From contig CM033747.1 in assembly GCA_019671005.1 (NCBI GenBank), positions 27,307,188 through 27,371,187 on the forward strand: a stretch of DNA of 64,000 nucleotides. Reading direction: 5' to 3'. Below are positions 11,038 to 21,051 of this stretch, piece by piece (the first letter of the stretch is position 1; every line of letters starts with the position of its first letter). The DNA is from Hibiscus mutabilis (lineage: Eukaryota > Streptophyta > Magnoliopsida > Malvales > Malvaceae). The notes below the pieces were generated by a model. That model was not told the origin of the DNA. It ran no database searches and saw only the letters and a program-made list of their open reading frames with translations. The translations under genes and the position numbers were made by a program.

Positions 11038-12710
11038 ATGACCAGGGCGAGACCAACTTCACCAGAATATCCCTTTGATCAAGAAATCGAACGAACCTTA
11101 CACAGACTTAGACGAAGGATAAGAGAAGCAATGGAAAATCAAGATGGAAATATGAATCAAGATGTTCGAGTAGGAGGAGGAGTGATTCTTGCATGAAACA
11201 GAACTATTCGAGACTATCTTGAAGAAGATCTTGATGGACTTAATCCAGGAGTTGTCGCACCTGAAATTGAAGCCGACCACTTTGAGTTGAAACTGGTAAT
11301 GTTTAATATGATCAACACAATAGGTCAATTTGGCGGCTCAGCAACTGAAGACGCACGACAACATCTGAAATCTTTCCTCGAGATTTGCAACTCGTTCAAG
11401 ATACACGGAGTCACCCCCGATGTCCTACGATTAAGATTATTCCCCTATTCACTGAGGGATAGGGCGAAAGCATAGTTGAATAGCATTCCTGCCGGATCCA
11501 TAGCATCATGGACTGATCTTTGTCGTGATTTCCTTGCTAGATTTAATCCTACAAATTTGACTGATAAGCTTCGTAACGACATTACTTCTTTTCGGCAGGC
11601 AGATGATGAATCCATGTACGAGGCTTGGGAGCGATATAGAGAACTTCTACGCAAATGCCCCCTACACGGATTCCCGATGTGGACTCAAGTAACAATGTTT
11701 TACAACGCCGTGAATACACCAACAAGGATGATGCTAGATGCCTTGGCAAACGGCATACTCCTAGATAAGTCGCCGGAGGAAGCGATGCAAATTTTAAACA
11801 GGCTGGCCAAGAATGACTATCAATTCCCATCTACTAGAAGAGGAGGAGTTAGACGCCAAGCCACAATACATGAACTAGGATCATCAGATTCAATTTCGGC
11901 ACAATTGGCCACTTTAACCAAGATGGTCCAGAACATGCAAAAACCAAACAACACACATGAAGTCAAGGTAATGGATTCTTTTTGTGAGTTATGTGGTGAT
12001 AACCATAATTCTTCCGAATGTATGCGAGAATCCGAATCCAAATTCTATGTGGGGAATTACAATCGAGCAATAACGTGATGTCCAATACATACAATCCAGC
12101 TTGGAAGAAGCACCCAAATTTTTCATGGAGTAATCCCAACAATGCTCTAAACCCGTAACAATCGAAATGCACAAGCATCGGGATTCCAAAGAGAATATGC
12201 CACGGCAATGATGATGCCGCAAAGAACAACCGACAACATCTAGTTCTTTGGAAAATTCTCTAAATGCTTTTATGATGAAAACTGAATCTTATATGGCCGA
12301 GAATAGTAATTTCATAAAAAGAACGATGCTTTTATTAACAGACCGAGATGAGATTGCAAAACCAAGAGGCGGCAATCAAATCATTGGAAAATCAAGTCGG
12401 ACGGTTTGCTCAAAATCTGAATACTAGACCGCAAGGAGGTTTACCTAGCAATACTGAAGTCGCAAGAGGAACTGGCCATGAGCAATGTAAGGCGATCACC
12501 ACTAGAAGTGGCCAACAACTGAGAGAGGCTCAAACCCGCCCATCAAACAAAACTCCACAAAAAGATCAAGATGAACCTAGCGGCAAAGCCTCAGATGCTG
12601 AACCAGGAATTGTCGCGGCAACCGGCAATAAGCATGCCTCGGCAACTGACGATGAGCATGCCTCGAAAACCACAGTTGATAACGCCTCGGCAACTCCAGA
12701 TGTCCAGTAA
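11038..12710 (+). pseudogene. gag of the young element (broken)
   Basis: Starts at the ATG at 11038. The frame holds a retrotransposon gag domain (residues about 85-260, with FRQADDESMYEAWERYRELL and PEEAMQILNRLA) and a CX2CX3HX4C zinc knuckle (CELCGDNHNSSEC) near 11982-12020. Two in-frame stops interrupt it at 11194-11196 and 11473-11475, and after 12078 the frame is lost until a last piece at 12348-12710. That piece ends in an Ala-Ser-Ala-Thr repeat tail encoded by GCCTCGGCAAC copies (12605-12705). Gag packages the element's RNA in virus-like particles; this copy could not make the full protein. Confidence 0.85.
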
Positions 12711-13678
12711 TGCCGTCAATCAGGTTTCAAACCAATGAAAGGATCGAAGATATCCGACTTCCACCACCATTCTCACAAAGGTTGAAGCGACAAAAGCAAG
12801 AGTATCAATTCAAGAAGTTTCTTGATATCCTAAAGCAAGTCCACATCAACTTGCCACTGGTGGAAGCAATTGAACAAATGCCAAACTATGCCAAGTTTCT
12901 TAAAGACATTGTGTCCAAGAGAACAAGGCTAGGAGAGTTTGAAATAGTTGCCGCAACAGAGGGATGCATGGCAATGTTGCACAATCGTATGCCACCTAAG
13001 TTGAAGGATCCCGGAAGTTTCACAATACCCTGTTCTATTGGAAATCACTATATCGGGAAAGCACTATGCGACCTTGGGGCTAGCATAAACTTGATGCCTA
13101 AATCGGTTTTCCAAAAACTAGGAATCGGGAAGGCAAGACCTACAACAGTTATGCTACAGCTAGCCGACAGATCCTATATGCATCCAGAGGGAAAAATCGA
13201 GGACATACTGGTAAAAGTTGATAAATTTATTTTTCCCGCTGACTTTATTGTTTTGGATTGTGAAGCAGATGAGCATGCACCTATCATTCTCGGGAGACCA
13301 TTCCTAGCAACAGGGAGAACCTTGATCGACGTTGAAAAGGGAGAACTCACAATGAGGGTGAATGACCAGCAGGTCAAACTAAATGTGTTCCAAACACTAC
13401 GGCATGCCGATGATCCAGAAGAATGTCAACTACTTCATGCCATGGCAGAGTTTAACTTCGATGAGGAATTTAGTTACCTCGGCAACTACATTACCGATCA
13501 AGAGGAACCTGATGAGTATGAAGAACCGGTCGATGAGGAACAACAAGAAGAGGCAAATTGGCTAGTCAACCGACCAGGTACATACTTTGAACCACTGGAT
13601 TACTCAGGTAAGGAAGGTAAACTCGAAAAACCCTCTATTGAACAACCACCGATTCTTGAGTTGAAACAATTGCCATAG
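12710..13678 (+). CDS. Protease region of the young element's pol
   Basis: A 322-codon open stretch. An N-terminal linker precedes a retropepsin-like fold with the active-site segment ALCDLGASINLMP at about residues 121-133 and the second conserved segment IILGRPFLATG at about 192-202. The DLG triad in place of DTG/DSG is usual for plant gypsy elements of this branch. An acidic, Glu-rich tail (residues 253-285) leads towards RT. The stretch ends in a stop at 13676-13678 that separates it from RT; in functional relatives PR and RT are one polyprotein, so the stop is probably a lesion. The ATG at 12710 overlaps the last base of the gag stop and may be only a chance start. Confidence 0.8.
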   Translation: MPSIRFQTNERIEDIRLPPPFSQRLKRQKQEYQFKKFLDILKQVHINLPLVEAIEQMPNYAKFLKDIVSKRTRLGEFEIVAATEGCMAMLHNRMPPKLKDPGSFTIPCSIGNHYIGKALCDLGASINLMPKSVFQKLGIGKARPTTVMLQLADRSYMHPEGKIEDILVKVDKFIFPADFIVLDCEADEHAPIILGRPFLATGRTLIDVEKGELTMRVNDQQVKLNVFQTLRHADDPEECQLLHAMAEFNFDEEFSYLGNYITDQEEPDEYEEPVDEEQQEEANWLVNRPGTYFEPLDYSGKEGKLEKPSIEQPPILELKQLP

Positions 13679-15242
13679 CAACTAAAATATGCATACTTAG
13701 GAACCGATAATACATTGCCTGTAATTATTTCTTCTAAGTTACAGCCTGAGCAGGAAAAGAAGCTGATCAAGATGTTGAAGCTACACAAAAAGGCAATAGG
13801 GTGGACAATTGCCGACTTGAAGGGAATTAGCCCGGCAGTGTGCATGCACAAGATTCTGTTGGAAGATGATCACAAACCTTTAATTGAGGCCCAGAGGAGA
13901 CTGAATCATGCCATGAAAGGGGTTGTAATGAAAGAAATCATTAAGTGGCTTGACGCCGGCATTATATACCCTATCTCCGATAGTACATGGGTAAGTCCGG
14001 TACAATGTGTACCGAAAAAGGGAGGTATAACAGTGGTAAGCAATGAAAATAATGAACTTATCCCAACTAGGACTGTGATCGGTTGGAGGGTTTGTATGGA
14101 CTATCGAAAGCTAAATAAAGCCACTAGGAAAGATCACTTCCCATTACCCTTTATTGATCAAATGCTTGACCGTCTTGCAGGTAAACCCTTTTATTGTTTT
14201 CTTGATGGTTATTCAGGTTACAATCAGATTGCCATAGCACCAGAAGATCAAGAAAAGACAACCTTCACATGCCCATACGGTACTTATGCCTTCCGAAGGA
14301 TGCCTTTCGGATTGTGTAACGCCCCGGCAACCTTCCAAAGATGCATGATGGCACTCTTTTCAGACATGGTCGAAGACTTCCTTGAGATCTTCATGGATGA
14401 GTTTTTGGTTTTTGGTAATGACTTCAACGGCTGTCTCGGCAATTTAGAGAGGGTGTTAGCAAGATGCGAAGAAACGGATTTAGTCCTCAATTGGGAGAAA
14501 TGCCATTTTATGGTAGATGAAGGAATAGTGCTCGGCCACAAGATTTCATCCAAGGGAATTGAAGTAGACAAAGCCAAGGTGGACGTGATTGAGAGATTAC
14601 CCCCACCAAGTTCGGTTAAAGGAATTCGAAGTTTTCTCGGACATGCAGGTTTTTACAGGAGGTTCATTCATAATTTTTCTAAAATCACTAAACCCTTGTG
14701 TAATTTGCTTGAACAGGATAAAGTCTTCGATTTTGATGATTCTTGCACCCCAAGCATTCGAAAACCTAAAGAAAAAGCTTACCTCGGCACCCATTATCAT
14801 TCCACCAGATTGGACGCAACCTTTTGAGCTCATGTGTGATGCAAGTGATTTCGCGGTAGGAGCAGTCCTAGGCCAACGCACATGTAAGACCTTCTATGTG
14901 ATATACTACGCTAGTAAAACTCTTAATAGTGCTCAAAGGAATTACACAACAACGGAGAAAGAGTTACTAGCTGTAGTTTTCGCATTTGACAAGTTCCGAT
15001 CCTATTTAATTGGTACAAAGGTAATTGTTCATACGGACCATTCGGCAATCAAATACTTATTTGCTAAAAAGGATGCTAAACCTCGTTTGATTCGTTGGAT
15101 ATTACTTTTACAAGAATTTGATATTGAAATTAAGGACAGGAAAAGAACAGTAAACCAAGTGGCCGATCACGCCTGGAACGCAATAGGGAAGAGGACGCGG
15201 ATCTTGAGATATGCGATGCATTCCCGGATGAACAAATTTTAG
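13679..15242 (+). pseudogene. Reverse transcriptase and RNase H of the young element (frame changes, altered catalytic site)
   Basis: RT is readable from 13715: VCMDYRKLNKAT, FLDGYSGYNQI and RRMPFGLCNAPATFQRCM are all present. The catalytic FMDD motif reads FMDE (codons at 14396-14401), losing one of the two metal-binding aspartates. Near 14750 the reading frame slips by one base: RNase H (DASDFAVGAVLGQ, TTTEKELLAVVFA, HTDHSAIKYL) continues in another frame to about 15170 and then returns. RT/RNase H copies the RNA genome into DNA in the particle; this copy should be inactive. Confidence 0.88.
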
Positions 15243-15420
15243 TTGCCTCGGAAACCCTCGACGCCTCGGCAACCCACGACGCCTCGGCAACCCCCGACAC
15301 CTCAGCAACCATTGATGCAAACGCCTCGGCAACCCTTGATGCCACAACAGCCTTTGACGCGCACGCCTCGGCAATTTTGGGAGCAGTCGCCACGGCAGCA
15401 CATGCCTCGGCAATACCCTG
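15240..15420 (+). repeat. In-frame GCC.CGGCAAC coding repeat in the RNase H-integrase linker
   Basis: About nine copies of GCCTCGGCAAC or close variants encode Ala-Ser-Ala-Thr/Asp-type repeats between the end of RNase H and the conserved PWYADLVNFL start of integrase. In the old minus-strand element the same interval holds only a few residues (DEYLLTTNTMPWYAG), so this is an insertion or expansion specific to the young lineage. Confidence 0.8.
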
Positions 15421-16702
15421 GTACGCGGATTTAGTTAATTTCCTGGTTTGTGGTATTTTTCCTTATGGCATTACTCACCAAGGGAAGAAGCGGTTCCGCC
15501 ATGATGCTAAGCATTACTTTTGGGACGAGCCTCTTTTGTTTAAACAATGTGCAGATCAGGTTATACGCCGATGTGTCCCTGAAGAAGAGCAACAGAATGT
15601 ACTCCGGCAATGCCATTCTTCACCCTATGGAGGACATTTTAGAGGAACTCGTACCGCGGCCAAAGTTTTGCAATCCGGTTTGTATTGGCCAACATTGTAC
15701 AAAGATGCCCAAGACTTTTACAAGCAATGTGATCGTTGCCAGAGGACGGGCAATATCTCTAGACGACATGAAATGCCGCTCCAGAACATCATCGAGGTGG
15801 AATTGTTCGATGTATGGGGGATCGAATTTATGGGACCTTTTCCATCTTCATTCGGCAACCTCTACATTCTACTTTCCGTCGACTACGTGTCTAAATGGGT
15901 TGAGGCAGATACAGTTCCCAACAACGATTCCAAGACCGTGCAAAGATTCTTGCAGAAAAACATATTTACACGGTTTGGGATGCTGAGAGCAATTATCAGC
16001 GATGAAGGCAAGCATTTTGACAACATACTAATTGCCAAGATGTTGCAACGCTTCGGCATATCACACAAGATCGCCACGGCATATCACCCACAAACCAACG
16101 GGCAAGCAGAAATTTCCAACAGGGAGTTGAAGGGAATACTCGAGAAAGTCGTAAATCCCTCAAGGAAAGATTGGTTATTAAGACTAGATGACGCACTTTG
16201 GGCATATCGCACTGCATTCAAAACACCCTTAGGTATGTCCCCATTCCGACTTGTCTATGGCAAAACATGTCATCTACCGGTGGAAATCGAGCACAAGGCA
16301 TATTGGGCAATCAAGGCCGTGAATATGGATTGGGAAAGTGCCGGACAAAAGCGTTTGATGGATCTCAACGAGATAGAAGAATTCCGTGCACTCGCCTATA
16401 ACAATGCACGAATCTACAAGGAGAAAACAAAGCGATGGCACGACAAGAAACTATTGCCGCGACAATTCACGATAGGGCAACTAGTTCTCCTATTCAATTC
16501 TCGGCTAAAACTTTTCCCGGGAAAGCTGAAATCAAGATGGTCGGGACCATTCGAAGTCATCAAACCATTCTCCCATGGTGCTGTGATAATCAAGTCCATC
16601 TCTGACAACCATGAATTCAAAGTTAATGGACAAAGATTGAAGCACTACAATGGTGCCCATGTGGAACGTAACAAGGAAGTGGTCAACTTAGGAGATGCAT
16701 GA
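15421..16702 (+). CDS. Integrase region of the young element's pol
   Basis: Continuous open frame following the repeat linker. It holds the HHCC zinc domain (a His pair in HSSPYGGH, then CDRC), the core domain, and a C-terminal tail with the GPFEVIKPF segment ending at 16702. The second Asp (IISDEG) and the Glu (NGQAEISNRE) of the DDE triad are present, but the first reads Glu (GIEFMGPF, codon 15824-15826) where the family has Asp. Integrase joins the DNA copy to the host chromosome; loss of the first Asp should abolish this. The frame itself is intact. Confidence 0.85.
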
Positions 16703-17226
16703 GCATGCTCTCCCTTTTGATATTTTTATTTTTATTTTTTATTTATTTTTATTTTTATTTTTCGATTAATTAGTTATTTTATATTTTGTCGATTTTTTTT
16801 ATTTTTTTCCGATTATTAGTAGTTTTTAGGATAGATTTTTTTTATTTAAGTTTAAGAATCCTATTACACATCTTTATTTATTTTCTTTATTAGTTTATCT
16901 TTAATTTTAATCCTTATTTGATTTGTCTTTGAATTGTAGGAAAAGAAGTTCAAGATAAAGAGGAATTCTAAACCAAGTAGGAAAACATCTTCAACAAGGA
17001 AACTAATGGGCTGAATCTAAGGCTTATATAAAGCCTCCAATTCATCCTAACCAAAACCCCTTGTCGACAACTTCTACCAAACCCTAAACCCTTTTTCGTT
17101 TTCCCATAATCCCACCCACCTATATTTTCTATAAAACCCATCACCCTTAACCTATTCCTACTTTCTATCTTGCAACTTTGTAGTTTCTTTTCTTTTCTTT
17201 GTTTTTACTCACAACCAAGATCATCC
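16703..17226 (+). other. Spacer between pol and the 3' ORF
   Basis: T-rich low-complexity repeats (TATTTTTATTTTT, 16715-16815), then a run to TTTGAATTGTAG ending at 16939, a good-looking plant 3' splice site. A subgenomic spliced message joining a 5' donor to this point would bring the 3' ORF near the RNA's start; that is inference. The rest is a leader rich in C and A before the ATG at 17227. Confidence 0.45.
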
Positions 17227-18663
17227 ATGGCATCCAAGATTAAACTTTTAGTTCATCCAAGTTCCTCCAAAGAACCAAGATACAAGAAGTTTGCTACACC
17301 GGTGGTTCAAGAAAGATTTCAATCCAAGTTTGAAAGCCGGAAGATTCATGAAGAACAAGGCTTTGAATACTTCAACTCTCATCAAGATTTCGGCCTTGAA
17401 CCATTCATCTTCGAGAGGATTGCACATCAAAAGTGGCAAATCTTTTGCCATCAACCGGAACCGGGTAACATCTCATGGGCCATACTTATAAGTCCCGAAA
17501 GCATCAACACCTTTTACGGACTTTACATTGAGAAGGACGAGCATCAAGCCTTCGTTGACCAAATCAATCCCAAGCAACTCGACAAGGTGCTTCAAGAACT
17601 CACTCAACCAGGAACTCATTGGAACGACGGTAAATACAAGGGCACGGTAAATCACCTTCAGCTTAAACCCGAGGCAAAACTATGGAATAAGTTTGTTAAA
17701 ACTTCTTTAATGCCCTCCACACACAATACTACCGTTGATATACCACGTCTTTTGCTCATACATTCTATTTTGCATAATCGCATCATTAACATTGGAAAAA
17801 TTATTTGTGATGAGATTTTTGTATGCAGCTCAAGAGATAAGGGTTCTCTTTTCTTCCCTTGCTTAATTTCTAATCTTTGCAAGGAGATGCATGTCCCGAG
17901 TGAGTCCATCGATGAAAAGGCCCTACCCAAGTCCGGTTGGAATCAAGCACTAATCCGAAAGCTAATGGGAGAGGCACCGGGAGATTCTTCAAGGCCTCCA
18001 ATTGCCACGGCAACTCCTGCCGCCACGGCAATCCCTAATGCCCAAGCACCTAACGCCAGGGCAACTCGGCCACCAACCCCGGGACACTTTGAAACACTTT
18101 TGCACCCATTGGCAAGCCGCCTAAGGCAAATTGAAGATCGGCAACTAATGTTCATGCGGTACATGAAGGAGCACAACAATGCCATCACCCAAGTCATCCT
18201 AGAAAAGTACCCGGACAATCGCGTGCCGTTCCCAATCTTTCCCGCTGAGATCCTTGCCCCGGCAACCAATGAAGCAGTCGCCACGGCAACCTACATCGTG
18301 CACGCACAAGATGATGCCACGGCAACCAACCCTGAAAATGCCACGGCAACCAAAGCTAAAGACATCCCGGCAACCACTGCAAAAGCCAAAGGTAAAGCAC
18401 CTATGCCCGAATCAACTCCTACGGAATCATTTTCTGATTTTTCAGATTCGGACGAGTCCTCCATTGAACCAATAAAGACCGCACCAATTGAATCCTCCAA
18501 GTGAAAAGCCATTGACATTGATGAAGAGGACGATGAGGATAACCCCGTACGAGGATCGATTCCACCACCGGCAACAAGAAAACAACCATCGCGTTCAAGC
18601 AAGAGAATCAAGACACCGACTAGAAGGAAACTAATCATCTACGATGATGAACTCTCGGAGTAA
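17227..18663 (+). pseudogene. 3' ORF in env position (plant transposon protein type), one in-frame stop
   Basis: Starts at the ATG at 17227 and would run 478 codons to 18663, but a TGA at 18502-18504 cuts it at residue 425. Residues about 20-255 form a globular domain I recognise as the putative plant transposon protein seen in many plant gypsy elements (KWQIFCHQPEPGNIS, LMPSTHNTTVDIPR, CKEMHVPSES). The middle (about 255-420) is low-complexity Ala/Thr/Pro with several GCCACGGCAAC-encoded repeats. The end (after the stop) is acidic with basic clusters, like a nuclear localisation region. I see no signal peptide or convincing transmembrane helix, so a true envelope role is doubtful. The same ORF exists, decayed, in the old element. 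Confidence 0.75.
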
Positions 18664-18712
18664 GTCCTCGTATGCATTTTTATTTTTATTTTTCGTTATT
18701 TTTATGCATGCA

Positions 18713-18748
18713 TTGAGGACAATGCCTCACTCGAGTTTGGGGGGGATT
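18713..18748 (+). promoter_or_regulatory. Second, internal polypurine-like cassette of the young element
   Basis: TTGAGGACAATG followed by GAGTTTGGGGGGGATTG. It is a near copy of the terminal cassette at 19494-19526 but 780 bases upstream, just after the 3' ORF. Confidence 0.55.
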
Positions 18749-19507
18749 GTTATTTGTAGTTACCATGTTTAGTTACATTCATCTTAAAGTATTACATTTA
18801 GGATACATAAATTGCTTGCCATGCCTTTAATTGGAACAAGAATTGCTTAGATTTGATGAATATTCGATGATGACTTTGCCAATGCACTTAATTGATAGAA
18901 TTTTTTTATTCTAGGATAACCATGGAAAAACTTAGAATTTTACTATGATGCTAAATTTGATGAAACACTGTTGTGGTTTGATTGATTTAAGGAATTCTAG
19001 TAAACTTAGGTTGATAATTAACAAATTGGGGGATTAGAATAAAAATTGGATGAATGCTAGAGGTGCCCGAAATTGGCTCTAGCATGTGCTAAAAATTCGA
19101 TCACTAGAGGTGCCCGAAACTGGCTCTAGTATGTGTTAAAAAAAATTGATCGCTAGAGGTGCCCGAAACCGGCTCTAGTCGAATAAATTAACTTAATAGA
19201 ACTAAAAACAAAACACTAGAGGTGCCCAAAACTGGCTCTAGTTAAAACATGTTAAAAAGAACCCAATAAAGTAATTTGAAAACCTCTTGTTTGCATAGAA
19301 TTCGAAAAATCAACTTGCACACAACTCCGCACACACTCACAAGCATTATAGTTTGATTCCGAACAACTCTTAAGTTTTCCGAAAAATAAAAAGCCAATCA
19401 TACTTTGTGCCCCGGTTCAGAGAATTGAAATCAAGTTCAAAGCTAAGTTGGTGAAAATTGAAGTCTTGGCAGGTAATTATGAGTTTGCATTGCTTGAGGA
19501 CAAGCAA
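18749..19507 (+). other. Non-coding spacer of the young element
   Basis: No credible ORF. Contains the four-copy hairpin block at 19057-19241 and AT-rich unique sequence, between the internal and terminal polypurine cassettes. Confidence 0.6.
19057..19241 (+). repeat. Four copies of a 26-base self-complementary repeat
   Basis: Copies at 19057-19082, 19104-19129, 19153-19178 and 19216-19241, each starting CTAGAGGTGCCC and ending GGCTCTAG, with variable spacers of 21-37 bases. The ends CTAGAG/CTCTAG are perfect inverted repeats, so each copy can form a stem-loop in RNA. Sequence between copies is not conserved. Confidence 0.85.
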
Positions 19508-19526
19508 TAGTTTGAGTTTGGGGGTG
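19508..19526 (+). promoter_or_regulatory. Polypurine tract of the young element
   Basis: TAGTTTGAGTTTGGGGGTG abuts the 3' LTR start TGATAAG at 19527. It primes plus-strand synthesis in this family. Confidence 0.8.
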
Positions 19527-21051
19527 TGATAAGTGTTCAAAAGTACTATTTTCTTACCCTTTTTACTCAAATTATTGTTAGACTTAGGCTCATATTAGTT
19601 GCATAATTAGCTATTCATGCATGAATCCATGTTTCCTTCCATCGTTGAGCTTGATTACATAACTTGGTAGTTTTTGTGGGAAAAGATGCTGCTTTGGTGT
19701 GTTTTGTGTGTATGTGCAGGATCACTTACCAAAGCAAGGCTAGAGCTAGTTGCCAGGGCAATGCATGAAGGAGACGCCGAGCCAGTTGCCATGGCAATTG
19801 TCGACAAGAGTAAAGGTGATATGGTAGTCGAAATTGAGGACTAAACAAGCCCAAGATGACGTGGAGCAAAGCCCAAACCCAAAGGAATTTGATTGCCATG
19901 CAGAGATTAAAGAAGAATTAAATTCCAAGAAGATAGGAGAAGTTCTAGTAGGAATACAATTATAATAAAGAATTATATTCTTTAAAGATAATTTAATTCC
20001 AACTTAAACTCCTCCTCAAAGAAGGACTTTGGCCTAGCCCTATAAATAGCAAGGAGACTTCGACAATCCAAGGATGGAGAGCAATAGGGAAATTTCGACA
20101 AGTCCAAGTAGGGCAAGAGGAGAGAATTTTCGACAAGCATCAAGGGCAAGGAGGATTTCGACAAGCCTCCTCATTCATCCTTTTCTTTCTTGTTCGATTG
20201 GGTTCATGCTAGGGATTGTTTATCTTGTGTTTCTTTGGAACCTAGCCATGAACTAAATTTACTTGGCTATGGTTATTGTGTTTTGTGGTTGTGAGAAACT
20301 ATTGGTTTTTGTTTAGGTAATAAGAGTTTGCACTTTTCTATTTCAAGGTTTATTCATTCTTGGTTCTTATTCTTGTTTGCGAGTGAATTGGGAGAGGATC
20401 TCGTGATCTCATCTATTTATCTAATATCGGGAGAGTTAGATTCAAGAAACGAATGAATATGATCTTTATTCAATCTAATGATGGTGAAGATTAATCCGGC
20501 TTAGGAATAAGTTAAGGATTTCAACGGCTAAGAGGAGCGCAAGATTGGTTGTTGTTCACCCTTGATTCACGCAGGGATGTATTATCAAGGCATGCACAAA
20601 TAGCTAGAGTTTTGACTTAGGGATAAGAAGAAACCATTGAAGAACGCTCTGCCGAACCTTGAAGGTTGCTGCCCAGACGCCTAAGTAGTTGCCCAGGCAA
20701 CCATCGATTAGTTGCCAAGGCAACCCCGTTGTGCAAGTTGCCACGGCAACTGAGTTACCCATGCACTCTTTTACCAAGACAATCCAATCGGCTATCACAC
20801 CTCAACTCACGATAACCTGGCCTATCTCTCTCTCATTTGATCTCATTTGAATTCATCTTTTCTTTTACTTTATTGCTTTCTAGATTAGTCATTAGTTAAA
20901 CTCCTATAATCCTTTACTTGTGTTTTTACTTTTACAGTGCAAGAGACTAGATTCTTGAAGTAGCACCAATCCCTGTGGAGACGATATCTTTTATACTATA
21001 ACTTGTGACGTGTATACTTGAACATTTGCATAGCACTTATTACGCGCAACA
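19527..21051 (+). repeat. 3' LTR of the young element
   Basis: 1,525 bp, same ends as the 5' LTR. Palindromes GTTGCCNNGGCAAC/T lie at 19749-19762, 19785-19798, 20688-20701, 20711-20724 and 20737-20750. Immediately followed by the target duplication CATGC. Confidence 0.93.

Larger units (their letters stand above)
9379..21051 (+). mobile_element. Young Athila-type Ty3/gypsy LTR retrotransposon, nested
   Basis: 11.67 kb, bounded by LTRs beginning TGATAAGTG and ending CGCGCAACA, with flanks CATAC (9374-9378) and CATGC (21052-21056). It has a tRNA-Asp primer site, gag, protease, RT/RNase H, integrase, a 3' ORF and a polypurine tract. By eye the LTRs differ by about 25 substitutions and three indels over about 1,525 bases (roughly 1.6%), which at the commonly used 1.3e-8 per site per year means somewhat over half a million years. 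Despite its youth it cannot act alone: stops in gag, a stop before RT, frame changes in RNase H, and altered catalytic residues in RT and integrase. Distinctive GTTGCCNNGGCAAC palindromes and GCC.CGGCAAC coding repeats run through it. Confidence 0.93.

Noticed and set aside
15108..15413. Arg/Leu-rich minus-strand open frames across the DASAT repeat
   Set aside because: They are the antisense reading of the GCCTCGGCAAC repeats; a short repeat with no stops leaves several frames open by chance.
19057..19241. Regularly spaced short repeats resembling a CRISPR array
   Set aside because: Only four copies, uneven AT-rich spacers, no cas genes, and located in a plant retrotransposon.
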